DNA of 64,000 nt from Verrucomicrobiales bacterium. Its GTDB lineage: Bacteria > Verrucomicrobiota > Verrucomicrobiia > Verrucomicrobiales > V1-33. Position numbers and translations under genes: made by a program. This document shows positions 1-8,903 of this stretch, piece after piece. The stretch is from NCBI GenBank assembly GCA_018003315.1, contig JAGNEJ010000013.1, forward strand, positions 1 to 64,000, in the 5' to 3' direction. Below the pieces are notes generated by a model. It worked only from the letters and a program-made list of their open reading frames with translations. It made no database searches and was not told the origin of the DNA. Position 1 is the first letter of the stretch. Every line of letters starts with the position of its first letter.

Positions 1-127
1 AAGTCATCCAACGTTATCAACGTCAAACCGACTCATGAACACCAACTCATCACTCAACCGCCGGATGCGGAACCGCACGTCCGGTGGTGTGGGAGGACGG
101 CGGGGGTAACCCCGCCTCCTACCCGAT
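1..127 (+). mobile_element. 3' end of a group II intron (domains V and VI)
   Basis: Positions 57-88 fold as a domain V hairpin: a 9-bp basal stem (57-65 with 80-88), a CG bulge at 78-79, a 4-bp upper stem (66-69 with 74-77) and a GAAC loop. Positions 91-124 fold as domain VI: stem 99-105 with 110-116, loop GTAA, lower stems 94-97/117-120 and 91-93/122-124, with A121 left unpaired as the expected branch point 7 nt before a 3' boundary at GAT 125-127. Only the 3' end is inside the window; the intron body and any reverse transcriptase would lie to the left. Whether the intron is active or just a scar cannot be told. Confidence 0.8.
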
Positions 128-142
128 GCACGAGAAACAAGC

Positions 143-925
143 ATGTCGCCGACAACCGCATACCTTGATCGTTGCCAGCAGATTCTCGCCTGCGTGAGGA
201 ATCAGGAATCAACCATTCAACAGGCGGCTGGTTGGTTTGCCGAAACCATAATGCAAGGCCGGATGGTGCATGTTTTCGGTTCGGGACACAGTCGCATCAT
301 GGTGGAGGAAATGTGGCCGCGGTATGGTTCGTTTCCTGGATTTAATCCAATCGTCGAATTGTCCTTAAGTTTTCATAATCTGGTGGTGGGTGCGAATGGC
401 CAGCGGCAGGCCATGTTTCTTGAAAATGTCAGCGGGTTAGCCGGACGCATTTTGAGAAATTTTGACCTGAAAGGGTCGGATACCGCTTTGGTGATTTCGT
501 CTGGCGGCTGCAATATCGTTCCGATCGAGATGGCGGAAGAGTTTCAACGTCGAGGAGTCCGAGTGGTTGCCATTCTGAGCAAAAAACATTCGGATGCATC
601 GGAATCACGTCGTGAGGATGGGAAGAAATTGGATGATTTTGCCGATCTGACATTGGATACAGGAGCACCGGTGGGGGATGCGATGGTGCCTGTGCCGGGC
701 CTCGAAACACCCGTTGCTCCCGGTTCGACTGTAGGAGGTTGTATTCTGGTGAACGCATTGAAGGCAGAAACGGCACGGTTGCTCACCGAAGCTGGACATC
801 CGCCCAAAGTGCTGACGGCCAGTGCGGTCATTGGAGGCCAGGCATCGACAGAATTGTTCGAGGCTGCATACGATGAGCATGCTCACCGGTTGGCCAGACT
901 TTATGCGAGTGTCGGCCCTGTATAG
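143..925 (+). CDS. SIS-domain phosphosugar-binding protein (UPF0309/COG4821-like)
   Basis: A 260-residue soluble protein with one SIS fold. The segment VHVFGSGHSRIM near residue 42 is the typical phosphosugar-binding start of the uncharacterised SIS family COG4821, and VISSGG near residue 117 is the second sugar-phosphate loop. Family members are thought to act as sugar-phosphate isomerases or deaminase-like proteins, but the substrate is unknown. The ATG at 143 gives normal family length; no clear Shine-Dalgarno is visible, and the group II intron boundary lies only 15 nt upstream, so the native leader has probably been replaced. The gene looks AT-richer than the genes to its right, which together with the flanking intron tail and DUF4338 remnant suggests an acquired segment. 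Confidence 0.8.
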   Translation: MSPTTAYLDRCQQILACVRNQESTIQQAAGWFAETIMQGRMVHVFGSGHSRIMVEEMWPRYGSFPGFNPIVELSLSFHNLVVGANGQRQAMFLENVSGLAGRILRNFDLKGSDTALVISSGGCNIVPIEMAEEFQRRGVRVVAILSKKHSDASESRREDGKKLDDFADLTLDTGAPVGDAMVPVPGLETPVAPGSTVGGCILVNALKAETARLLTEAGHPPKVLTASAVIGGQASTELFEAAYDEHAHRLARLYASVGPV

Positions 926-1461
926 CCATGGTTTTTTTGCCAATACGCAGTCGTCCGACTCAAATGGTCAGACACCGCAAGACAGGTTCCCCGTCTGCGT
1001 CGTTGGTGGTAACCCACCCACGTCAACTATTGGGTCATTCCCGGTAAGCTTCTGGCTCGTTGAATCGCCTTTGCAACGCTCTGCGCCCGCGGAAATAGAA
1101 CAGGTGGAGGGAAAACGGTCGACAAAAGGCAGACCGCCGCGCACCGCTAATCATGGAAATGTTCACCGCTCCGGAAAGCCATTTCGGAACCTTTTATCAG
1201 GCCGCAGGCTGGACGCTGCAGGGTCTCACCGCGGGCCACAGCCGCCAGTGGGTGGAATTTCACCTCCTGAACGACCAGTCCAAAAAGCAGTGGCCCCACC
1301 CTACGCGAGGATGCGCACCATCGCCTCTGCGCCACGCTCCTGGGTAGAGTATATCTTCGACTGTAAACGCTGCGCAGCCGGAGCGCCGCTCCGATCCCTG
1401 GGTTGCGGTGTCCGCCTGGGACTCGAAGAAGCTGGTGGTGCAGAGCTGCTGAAGCACCGGC
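926..1461. other. 536-nt intergenic stretch with degenerate sequence
   Basis: No intact gene is supported here. The only recognisable content is the DUF4338-like fragment listed separately (about 1099-1420). The overlapping open frames lack a start context and do not resemble proteins. Confidence 0.5.
1099..1420 (+). pseudogene. decayed DUF4338 (DruA-like) fragment
   Basis: In the frame of 1153 the conceptual peptide contains HFGTFYQAAGWTLQGLTAG, then RQWVEFHLLNDQSKKQW. This matches the DUF4338 signature as I remember it (GTxYxAANWxxxGxTxGxxR followed by a PKxLW element). DUF4338 occurs in Druantia DruA and in many transposon-associated proteins. The frame breaks near 1290; the continuation LREDAHHRLCATLLG is read one frame over and soon hits a stop. 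A TAG at 1096 closes the frame upstream, so only the C-terminal portion survives. It is therefore a remnant, not a working gene. The family call is from motif memory only. Confidence 0.45.
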
Positions 1462-2889
1462 CTACGCCAGAATGCCGCTGATCGAATTTCCAAACACATC
1501 GGTGAGCCGGTAGGCCCGCCCCTGGAAACGGTAGGTGAGCTGCGTGTGTTCGATGCCCAACAGGCGCAGCATGGTGGCATGCACATCGTGAACGTGGACG
1601 ACATCGCGGACCGGCTTGTAGCCGAGTTCATCCGTTTCTCCCCATTGCACCCCGCCTTTGATGCCACCGCCAGCCATCCAGATGGAAAATGCCAGCATGT
1701 GGTGGTCCCGCCCGTCGCCGCCCTGGCTCATGGGAGTGCGACCGAATTCTCCGGACCACACCACCAACGTTTCGTCGAGCATGCCACGCTGCTTCAGGTC
1801 GGTGATCAGGGCCATGCAGGCGCGGTCGATTTCTTCGGCCTTGAGGCGCACTCCCTCCTTGACACCTCCGTGGTGGTCCCAGTCCTTGTGATAGAGTTGG
1901 ATGAAACGCACGCCGCGTTCCGCGAGGCGCCGGGCCAGCAGGCAGTTCGACGCGAAGGAGCCGTCCCCTGGCCTGCATCCGTAGAGATCCCGAATGCTGG
2001 CGGGTTCCGCTGACATGTCCATCAACCCAGGCACGCTCATCTGCATTTTGAACGCCATTTCATACTGGGTGATGCGCGTGGCGATTTCCGGATCCTGCTC
2101 GGTGGCATCGCGGTGCGCATTGAGTCGGTTCACCGCAGCCACCACATCGCCCTGCATTTCCCGGCTGATGCCTGCGGGATTTCCCAGATACAAAACCGGA
2201 TCGCCCTTGCCGCGAAAATGAACCCCCTGAAACCGGTTCGGCAGAAAGCCTGCGGACCATTGCCGCGCCGCGATCGGCTGGTTTTGTCCTCCCCTGCCGA
2301 GAGATGTCAGGACAACAAATCCTGGCAGGTCCTCGGAATCGCTCCCCAGCCCATAAGTCAGCCAGCTCCCCATGCTGGGTCGGCCCGGGATTGAGGATCC
2401 GGTGTTGATGAAACAATGCGCCGGGTCGTGGTTGATCGCATCGGTGTGCATCGACCGGATGATGCACATTTCGTCGGCCACCGATCCCATCTGCGTGAAC
2501 AGTGCGTTCATTTCCGCGCCGCATTTCCCAAACCGTTTGAATTCCCACTGAGGTCCGAAGCATTTCAACCGCTGCCCCTGCAGTTGGGCCAACTGCTGGC
2601 CCTTGGTGAAGGATTCGGGCATCGGTTGCCCGTGCATCTGCGCCAGCCGGGGCTTGTGGTCGAAGGTTTCCAGGTGCGACGGCCCGCCGGCCATGGTCAG
2701 CCAGATCACCCGTTTTGCCTTCGCTGGATAGTGAGGTGTCGGGAGCACTCCGGTCCATCTGCTAGGTTCGGCACCGCGGACGACGGATGGCTTCAGCAGG
2801 GAAGCCAGCGCCAGCGATCCAACGGATGCCCGGCAAAGAAAAGCGCGCCGCGAAATGGCAGCCGGGAGGGAAGGTGGTGATGTCTGCAT
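1462..2889 (-). CDS. DUF1501 domain-containing secreted protein
   Basis: A 475-residue protein of the DUF1501 family, which belongs to the alkaline-phosphatase/sulfatase-like superfamily and is strongly expanded in Planctomycetes and Verrucomicrobia. The N-terminus (SRRAFLCRASVGSLALASLL) looks like a Tat or Sec signal, so the protein is exported. Family landmarks visible are MAGGPSHLETFDHKP near residue 67, DHHGG near 342, SGEFGRTP near 379 and GRDHH near 393. Function is not established; members are almost always encoded beside a DUF1553/DUF1549 cytochrome-like protein, and that is the case here: the partner ends 50 nt upstream on the same strand, so the two are probably co-transcribed. Full length compared with the family. 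Confidence 0.9.
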   Translation of the reverse strand: MQTSPPSLPAAISRRAFLCRASVGSLALASLLKPSVVRGAEPSRWTGVLPTPHYPAKAKRVIWLTMAGGPSHLETFDHKPRLAQMHGQPMPESFTKGQQLAQLQGQRLKCFGPQWEFKRFGKCGAEMNALFTQMGSVADEMCIIRSMHTDAINHDPAHCFINTGSSIPGRPSMGSWLTYGLGSDSEDLPGFVVLTSLGRGGQNQPIAARQWSAGFLPNRFQGVHFRGKGDPVLYLGNPAGISREMQGDVVAAVNRLNAHRDATEQDPEIATRITQYEMAFKMQMSVPGLMDMSAEPASIRDLYGCRPGDGSFASNCLLARRLAERGVRFIQLYHKDWDHHGGVKEGVRLKAEEIDRACMALITDLKQRGMLDETLVVWSGEFGRTPMSQGGDGRDHHMLAFSIWMAGGGIKGGVQWGETDELGYKPVRDVVHVHDVHATMLRLLGIEHTQLTYRFQGRAYRLTDVFGNSISGILA

Positions 2890-2939
2890 GGGACGGGAGC
2901 GAAATGGGATTGGTTGAACCAGCGGTGCAGCGGTGATTG

Positions 2940-5900
2940 TCAGGATCGGGTAATCGTTTCGTGCAGATTTAGCAGCGTTCTCGCGACGGACATCCAGGAC
3001 GCCTGTTCCGCCGCGGGGATTCCGTCAGGATTGGACGCCAGTCCGGTTTTGACCAGTTGGCTGACCGCCTGCTGGTTCGAGGAGAACTGGGTCCGGTGCC
3101 GGACCAGGAGCTGCATCAGTTCGGCAACCTCCGCCGCATCCGCTCGGCGGCCAGTCGCGAGATGCCATGCCCACTGGAGTTTTGTCGTGTCATCGCCTCC
3201 GCCCTCCTTCAAAATGCGGACGGCGAACATTCTTGCCGCCTCCACGTAGGTGGCGTCATTGAGCAGCGCCAGCGCCTGCTGCGGAATGTTGGACCGGGTG
3301 CGGTCTGCGGCGCATTCCTCACGGGTTGGTGCATCGAAGGCAAGCAGCGACGGGTGGACATAACTGCGCTGCCACCAGGTATAGAGTCCGCGACGCCATT
3401 GGTTTTCGTCCCGGCTGTTCTCCCATTCCCGCGGAGGGAAATTCAAATTCTCCCAATAGCCTGCCGGTTGATAGGGTTTGACGCTTGGACCGCCGACCCT
3501 GCGCACCAGCAGCCCGGAAATCGCCAGGGCGTTGTCCCTGACAAACTCTGCATCCAGCCGCCACCGGCCACCCCTTGCCCATTCGCGATTCTGCGGATCC
3601 CGCGCCAGCAGGTCGTGCGGAGCCACGGAGGTCCGCGCATAGGTGAGGCTGCCCACCATCAGCCGGACCATGTGCTTGAGGTCCCAGCCGCTTTCCATGA
3701 ATTCACAGGCCAGCCAGTCGAGCAGCGGCTGGTGGTCCGGCACCTCGCTTTGAGTGCCCAGATCGTCGAGCGTCTTGACGATGCCGCTGCCATAAAACAG
3801 CTTCCACAGGCGGTTCACCTGCACCCGGGCGGTCAGCGGGTTCCGCGTGTTCACCAGCCACTTCGCCAAATCCAGCCGGTTGCGGCGCACCTGGGAAGTG
3901 GAAGCGACGGCCTCCGGCAAAAATCGCGGCGTTGCTGGCAGCAGGATTTCCCCGGTTTCGTTCTGCCAGTCGCCGCGCGGCAGAATGCGGACGATGCGCG
4001 GGTTGGGCGACGCGGTGGTGACTAGGCAGCGCCCCGCTTTCGCGAGCAGGTCCTGCTGCTTCTGTTTTGCGGAGGCCAGGTCTTTGCGCAACGGCTCCAA
4101 CGCGTGCGCCGTGCTCCGAAAGTGCCGGGAAATCTGGTGCTGTTGTGACGTTGTGCGTTTCTCGATCGGAACTTTCAGTGCTTCCACCACCGGCCCGGGC
4201 AGTGCTCCCGCAGCGATCACTGCACGGACGGCGGATGGATCTCCGGTTGTTCGAATCCGAAAATAACCGAGTCCATGCGTGCCGCTGCCGTGATTCTGCA
4301 GCAGGTCCAGCGACAGCAAATCGCCCTTGGCAAGTGTGGCCGGCTTGTCCAGTGCCAGGGTGAGCGTGTTTGCTTTCCCCGCCTCCGGAAGAATTGCCCA
4401 GCCCCACTGTTTGCCCTTGGCGTCGCCATCGATCACCGCCGCGGCGGGCCAGCCGTGGTAGGGGGGGGCATCGCCAGGATTGGTTTGTTCATGGGTCGCC
4501 ACGGCGGCGGAAAACTTCAGGGTTTCCTCTGCACCGCCCGCCCGTTTGATTTTGGCGATGACTTCTGTAATCACAAAATTCCCGTTGGCGGCCCTGCCCG
4601 GCCCCTTCGCCGGCAGCGCGGCATGCGGCAGGGCCTCGATGCGCACTCCTGCCACGACACTTCCCTGCTGCTCCATGGCAGACAGGACGTATGTGCCCTC
4701 GCCCGGGTGTTCGGATTTCGCAAAGATCTCACCCGTGGCGGCCTGCTCCAACTGCGTTCCGGCCGGAGCCTCGCGTTTGGAAAATTCCAGGGTGGTCCAC
4801 CCTGCGTCCGCCAGTGAGGCCACGGCGGTCTTTTCCCATTCAGCCTGTGCCGCAGCCAGTTCCGGGTGCGGCCCGGCAAGCTTTTTTTCGAGTTCCGAAA
4901 TGGCTGCAGCCGCCTCCTCGCTGGCCGCCCGGTTTTCCGCTGTCATCACCGGCATTCCTTCACCGCGCCGACCCACCGCAGCTTCCTCCACGTCGGCAAA
5001 AAAGGCCCCCAGCGCATAAAAATCCCGTGCCGTCACCGGATCGTATTTATGGTCGTGGCATTCGGCGCACATGAACGTTTGCCCGAGCCAGGTGGTGCCG
5101 ATGCTTCTCACGCGGTCCACCAGATATTTCGCCTCATACTGTTTTGGCTGTGCGCCGCCTTCTTCGGTGGAAAGAATGAGCCGGTTGTAGGCGCTCGCCA
5201 CCAGGGTTTCCTGGCTTTTGTTAGGCAACAGGTCGCCGGCGATCTGTTCGATGGTGAACCGGTCGAATTTCCGGTTTCCGTTGAAACTGCGGATCACATA
5301 GTCGCGAAATGGGGACACCGGCATGGGATTGTCGCTGTGATAGCCGATCGTGTCCGCATACCGCACCTGGTCGAGCCACCAGACCGCCATCCGCTCGCCG
5401 AATTCCGGTGCGGTCAGGAGCCGGTCGATCAGCTTCGACGCGGCATCCGGTGCCGGGTCGTTCACGAACGCTTCGATGTCGCGCGGTGTCGGCGGCAGGC
5501 CGATGAGATCGAAATAAAAGCGCCTCGCCAAGGTCACCCGGTCCGCCTCCGGTTCCGGTGCCAGGCCGATTTTTTTCAATCGCTCCGCGACAAAGGCATC
5601 AATCGGATTGTTGGCCTCACCTGGCTGTGCGGGCGGCACCGGGGTTTTCACCGGCGGGATGTAGGCCCAATGTTCCTGGTATTCCGCCCCTTGTGCGATC
5701 CACCGGCGCAGCACCTCCTTTTCCCGCTTGGATACCTGACGCGCCTCCTCCGGCGGAGGCATGACCTCTTCCGGATCTTCCAGATGCAGGCGTTTCCAAA
5801 TCTCACTTTCCTCCGGTTTACCCGGCACGATTGGCCGTATGCCGTCGGTCTCTGCCAAAGCCGCGTCGCGCACATCCAAGCGCAGGTCTGCCTTGCGCTT

Positions 5901-6050
5901 GTTCTTGTCGAATCCATGACAGCGGAAGCAAGAGTCCGCCAGAATCGGACGCACATCGCGGTTGTATTCCGGTTTTTCGGGAATTGGAAGCTCCGCACCG
6001 AAGAGTGACGTGGCCGCCAGAGTGAATGCGGGGATGACTCTGCAGTTCAT
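2940..6050 (-). CDS. DUF1549/DUF1553 protein with cytochrome c-type heme motifs
   Basis: A 1036-residue exported protein with the planctomycete PSCyt1-DUF1549-DUF1553 architecture. After a short signal peptide, CFRCH at residues 41-45 is a CXXCH heme-attachment motif in the PSCyt1 region. DUF1549 follows (RRFYFDLIGLPPTP near residue 178), including a second CXXCH, CAECHDHKYDP, near residue 331. DUF1553 forms the C-terminal third (RNPLTARVQVNRLW and EWARGGRWRLDAE are typical segments). Family function is unproven; these proteins are suggested to be periplasmic redox proteins linked to polysaccharide use. First gene of a two-gene unit with the DUF1501 gene 50 nt downstream. Confidence 0.9.
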   Translation of the reverse strand: MNCRVIPAFTLAATSLFGAELPIPEKPEYNRDVRPILADSCFRCHGFDKNKRKADLRLDVRDAALAETDGIRPIVPGKPEESEIWKRLHLEDPEEVMPPPEEARQVSKREKEVLRRWIAQGAEYQEHWAYIPPVKTPVPPAQPGEANNPIDAFVAERLKKIGLAPEPEADRVTLARRFYFDLIGLPPTPRDIEAFVNDPAPDAASKLIDRLLTAPEFGERMAVWWLDQVRYADTIGYHSDNPMPVSPFRDYVIRSFNGNRKFDRFTIEQIAGDLLPNKSQETLVASAYNRLILSTEEGGAQPKQYEAKYLVDRVRSIGTTWLGQTFMCAECHDHKYDPVTARDFYALGAFFADVEEAAVGRRGEGMPVMTAENRAASEEAAAAISELEKKLAGPHPELAAAQAEWEKTAVASLADAGWTTLEFSKREAPAGTQLEQAATGEIFAKSEHPGEGTYVLSAMEQQGSVVAGVRIEALPHAALPAKGPGRAANGNFVITEVIAKIKRAGGAEETLKFSAAVATHEQTNPGDAPPYHGWPAAAVIDGDAKGKQWGWAILPEAGKANTLTLALDKPATLAKGDLLSLDLLQNHGSGTHGLGYFRIRTTGDPSAVRAVIAAGALPGPVVEALKVPIEKRTTSQQHQISRHFRSTAHALEPLRKDLASAKQKQQDLLAKAGRCLVTTASPNPRIVRILPRGDWQNETGEILLPATPRFLPEAVASTSQVRRNRLDLAKWLVNTRNPLTARVQVNRLWKLFYGSGIVKTLDDLGTQSEVPDHQPLLDWLACEFMESGWDLKHMVRLMVGSLTYARTSVAPHDLLARDPQNREWARGGRWRLDAEFVRDNALAISGLLVRRVGGPSVKPYQPAGYWENLNFPPREWENSRDENQWRRGLYTWWQRSYVHPSLLAFDAPTREECAADRTRSNIPQQALALLNDATYVEAARMFAVRILKEGGGDDTTKLQWAWHLATGRRADAAEVAELMQLLVRHRTQFSSNQQAVSQLVKTGLASNPDGIPAAEQASWMSVARTLLNLHETITRS

Positions 6051-6177
6051 GAGGAGGACCGCATACCCTGTGGCGCGGGCTCGTGCAAATCATGGTTTTT
6101 CCCCGTCTGCGCCCCCGGAGTTCCCGCCCTGCCATGAGAGGCAGCGCCGCGGGGCCAGCGGGCGGCACCGGTCCGCC

Positions 6178-7365
6178 CTATCCAACGCGGACGGTGTGCG
6201 TTTTGTCGAGCTTGAGGATGTCACCGGACGCAAGCGGCACTTCCCTCTGCGGATCGGTTAGTTTTGCGCCATTCAACTGCACGCTGCCCTGCTGCAGCAG
6301 TTGGCGAAGCTGCGATTTCGACTTCACGGTGGTCGGAAAACAGTCGGTGAAGGCCTGCGCCACCAGACTGAGGATGCGACGATCCGCTCCCGGATGAAAA
6401 ACCGGATACTGCGCATGCAGATGGTCTTTTTTGGAAAACATGGCTTCCCAGTTTCCTCTGGCCGCATCCGCTGCCGCGGCATCGTGAAACCGTTTTGTTA
6501 GGGTCCATGCCAGCCGTTTTTTGGCGTCCATGGGATGTTCCGTGGCGGACAGCTCCTCGCCCAGCAGGAGGGTGAAATAGCGCTTCATCAACTCGTCGGA
6601 AATGCTCATGGTTTTGCCGAAAATCTCCGCCGGTGCTTCGTTGAGACCGATGTAGTTGTTGTAACTCTTGCTCATCTTCTTCACGCCGTCGGTGCCTTCC
6701 AGCAGGGGCAGCGTCAGCACCACCTGCTGCGGCTGCCCGTGGGCCTTCTGCAGATCGCGGCCCACCAGGTTGTTGAACAACTGGTCGCTGCCTCCGATTT
6801 CAACGTCCGACCGGATCATGACGCTGTCCCAGCCCTGCATGATGGGGTATTGAATTTCATGCAGGCGGACTTCCTGGGCGTTGTCGATCCGGTTTCTGAA
6901 ATCCTCCCGCTGGAGCATCTGCTGGAGGGTCACCTGGCTGTTGAGCCGGATGACTTCGGTGAAGCTCATCCGGCCGAACCAGTCGCCATTGTGCACCACT
7001 TCGACGCGGTCCCTGTCCAGCACCTTGAAGGCCTGCTGCTTGTAGGTTTCCGCATTCGCCATGACTTCGTCATGAGTTAGGGCGGGCCGGGTGGCGCTGC
7101 GTCCGGTGGGGTCCCCCACCATGGCGGTGAAGTCGCCGATGATGAGCACCACGGTGTGCCCGAGGTCCTGAAACTGCCGTAGTTTTGTGAGGGCCACGCT
7201 GTGCCCCAGATGCAGGTCCGGTGAGGTGGGATCCACGCCCAGTTTCACCCGCAGTGGCCGGCCCGCTGCCAGTTTGTCCGCCAGTTCCTTCTCGCTGATG
7301 AGATGAACGGCACCGCGTTTGATGGTTTCGAGGGACTCGGCAATGGAAGACATGATGGCAGACAT
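6178..7365 (-). CDS. tyrS: tyrosine--tRNA ligase
   Basis: Class I aminoacyl-tRNA synthetase that charges tRNA-Tyr in the cytoplasm. The ATP-binding HIGH signature is HLGH at residues 52-55 and KMSKS is at residues 230-234. The C-terminus (from about residue 335, KSQLRQLLQQGSVQLNGAKL) is an S4 RNA-binding domain. The 395-residue length and the sequence around the active site fit the TyrS2/TyrZ-type bacterial subclass. Two start codons are possible, Met1 (7365) and Met5 (7353); neither has a clear Shine-Dalgarno. It is divergent from the SCO lipoprotein gene, and 127 nt separate it from the downstream DUF1553 gene on the same strand. Confidence 0.95.
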   Translation of the reverse strand: MSAIMSSIAESLETIKRGAVHLISEKELADKLAAGRPLRVKLGVDPTSPDLHLGHSVALTKLRQFQDLGHTVVLIIGDFTAMVGDPTGRSATRPALTHDEVMANAETYKQQAFKVLDRDRVEVVHNGDWFGRMSFTEVIRLNSQVTLQQMLQREDFRNRIDNAQEVRLHEIQYPIMQGWDSVMIRSDVEIGGSDQLFNNLVGRDLQKAHGQPQQVVLTLPLLEGTDGVKKMSKSYNNYIGLNEAPAEIFGKTMSISDELMKRYFTLLLGEELSATEHPMDAKKRLAWTLTKRFHDAAAADAARGNWEAMFSKKDHLHAQYPVFHPGADRRILSLVAQAFTDCFPTTVKSKSQLRQLLQQGSVQLNGAKLTDPQREVPLASGDILKLDKTHTVRVG

Positions 7366-7614
7366 TTTGGAGCCGCTAGAAAAAGGGAATCCGGCCCGGC
7401 GTCAAGCAGGGGTTTGGCCCCCTGGGGCAGCTGCATCCGAGGGGCAGCTCAACGGGATGCGTGGACGGCTTGACCGGCACAGGTTGCGGAGCCAACATGG
7501 CTGGCAGTGAACGCGTCCCGGTGAGCCTTTGCCGGCGGCGGCAGCAGTATCCTGCGCGGGTGGGTTGACCGCGGTCAATGCGTCCGGTGCCGGTTCCGGC
7601 GATGGGTCCATTCC

Positions 7615-8271
7615 ATGAAACCTGCCTTTGTCCTGTGCGCCCTTTCAGTGTTCCTGCTTGTTGTCGGCTGCGATTCTTCCGTTCCGGAGCGGGAGGCTGC
7701 GCAGACCGCGGAAGCAGCAGCCCGCAATGTCCTTCAGCCAGGGGATCGCGTGCCGGATTTTGCCTTCACCAATCATGAAGGGAAGGAATCCTCCCTGGCC
7801 GCGCTGCGTCCCCGGGCGGTGCTGGCGACATTCATTTTCACGCGGTGCACGATGGCGGAGTTCTGTCCGCGGATGTCGGCCAAATTTCGTGAAATGCGCA
7901 ATGCCCTTGATGCGACTGCGCGTCGGGATGGCGTGGAGCTGTTGAGCATCACGCTGGACCCGGAGCATGACACGCCGGCGGAACTGGCCATTTACGCGAA
8001 AGCCCTGAAGGCCACTCCGGGGAGCTGGACCTTTGCGCAGTGCCAAGCGCCGGTGCTCGCGACCCTAAAACAGCAGTTCGGCGTCCGGGCGGAACCTGCG
8101 GCTCCGGACGGAAGCATCGAGCACAATCTGATCACCGCGCTGATCACGCCAGACGGACGGTTGAGAAAAATCTGGGAGGGCAACCGCTGGGGGTCTGCGG
8201 AGGTGATCGCCGAACTGGATGCCATGGAAGCGGCGCCGGTTCGAACCGCTGCGAACCGCACAAACCGTTGA
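7615..8271 (+). CDS. SCO1/SenC-family copper chaperone lipoprotein
   Basis: A 218-residue lipoprotein: the signal ends in a lipobox at Cys19 (LLVVGC). The mature part is a thioredoxin-fold SCO domain. The copper/redox cysteines lie in FTRCTMAEFCPRM, that is C-x5-C rather than the classical C-x3-C; this wider form is familiar to me from PVC-group and related SCO proteins. The conserved distal His is in IEHNLITALITPDG near residue 170. SCO proteins deliver copper to the CuA centre of cytochrome oxidases or act as thiol-disulfide reductases. Its place just before the azurin and the oxidase-like operon fits CuA assembly. A second SCO domain is encoded at 13840. Confidence 0.88.
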   Translation: MKPAFVLCALSVFLLVVGCDSSVPEREAAQTAEAAARNVLQPGDRVPDFAFTNHEGKESSLAALRPRAVLATFIFTRCTMAEFCPRMSAKFREMRNALDATARRDGVELLSITLDPEHDTPAELAIYAKALKATPGSWTFAQCQAPVLATLKQQFGVRAEPAAPDGSIEHNLITALITPDGRLRKIWEGNRWGSAEVIAELDAMEAAPVRTAANRTNR

Positions 8272-8317
8272 TGTACGTCAAAGCAATCCGCCCGTCCCCT
8301 TTCCATTTTCCGCGACC

Positions 8318-8824
8318 ATGAAACCATTGACATTGCTGTTCACCACTGCCCTCGCCATCACCCCCTGCCTCCTCACCAGTTGCGGCAAGAAAGATTCCGG
8401 CGGCGGCGCCTCCTCCACCGAATCCGTCGGCGCAGACGGCGTTCGCACGCTCAAGCTCACCGGCAACGATGCCCTGCAGTACAATGTCAAGGAAATCACC
8501 GCCACACCCGGGGAAAAACTGAAGATTGAAATGACCAATGTCGGCTCGATGCCCAAGGCGAGCATGGCGCATAATTTCGTCCTGCTCCAGGCCATGCCGG
8601 ACGCCGATGTCCAGGCGCTGGCGATGGCCGCCTCCACCAAGCCGACGGAGTATCTTCCCGAGGATCAGTCCAAGATCATTGCCCACACGAAAATGCTCGG
8701 CCCTGGCGAATCGGAGACCCTCACCCTGACTGCTCCCAGTGCGCCTGGCAGCTATCCCTACGTCTGCACGTTCCCCGGACACTTCACGCTGATGCGCGGC
8801 AACTTGGTGGTCAAGGCGAAGTAA
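8318..8824 (+). CDS. azurin-like blue copper lipoprotein
   Basis: A 168-residue lipoprotein (lipobox LLTSC, Cys near residue 19) with a cupredoxin domain of azurin type. The copper ligands are visible: His in MAHNFVLL, then Cys and His in YVCTFPGHF, and Met in TLMRG. Azurins carry single electrons in the periplasm, so it is a plausible electron donor for the CuA subunit encoded at 11546. A longer frame starts at 8219 inside the preceding SCO gene, but the ATG at 8318 begins the signal peptide directly and is preferred. It follows the SCO gene by 46 nt and is probably co-transcribed with it. Confidence 0.9.
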   Translation: MKPLTLLFTTALAITPCLLTSCGKKDSGGGASSTESVGADGVRTLKLTGNDALQYNVKEITATPGEKLKIEMTNVGSMPKASMAHNFVLLQAMPDADVQALAMAASTKPTEYLPEDQSKIIAHTKMLGPGESETLTLTAPSAPGSYPYVCTFPGHFTLMRGNLVVKAK

Positions 8825-8903
8825 CTTCTGATCCCTTGCTGCGGAGATCGCAGCCCTTGCCGTTCCCGGCGCTCTGCGGCCCTGATCTGTCCTTTGGGAT
8901 GGA

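Noticed and set aside
822-1481. Long plus-strand open frame after the SIS gene (219 codons)
   Set aside because: It begins inside the SIS gene, has no start signal, its translation has no protein-like segments, and the DUF4338 remnant is in another frame.
4225-4275. tRNA-like TTCGAATCC segment
   Set aside because: It lies inside the DUF1553 coding sequence and no acceptor or anticodon stems can be paired around it.
7366-7450. Possible tyrS promoter (TTGACG at 7400-7405, minus strand)
   Set aside because: The -35 is reasonable, but at 16-18 nt spacing only weak -10 boxes occur, so it was not listed as a feature.
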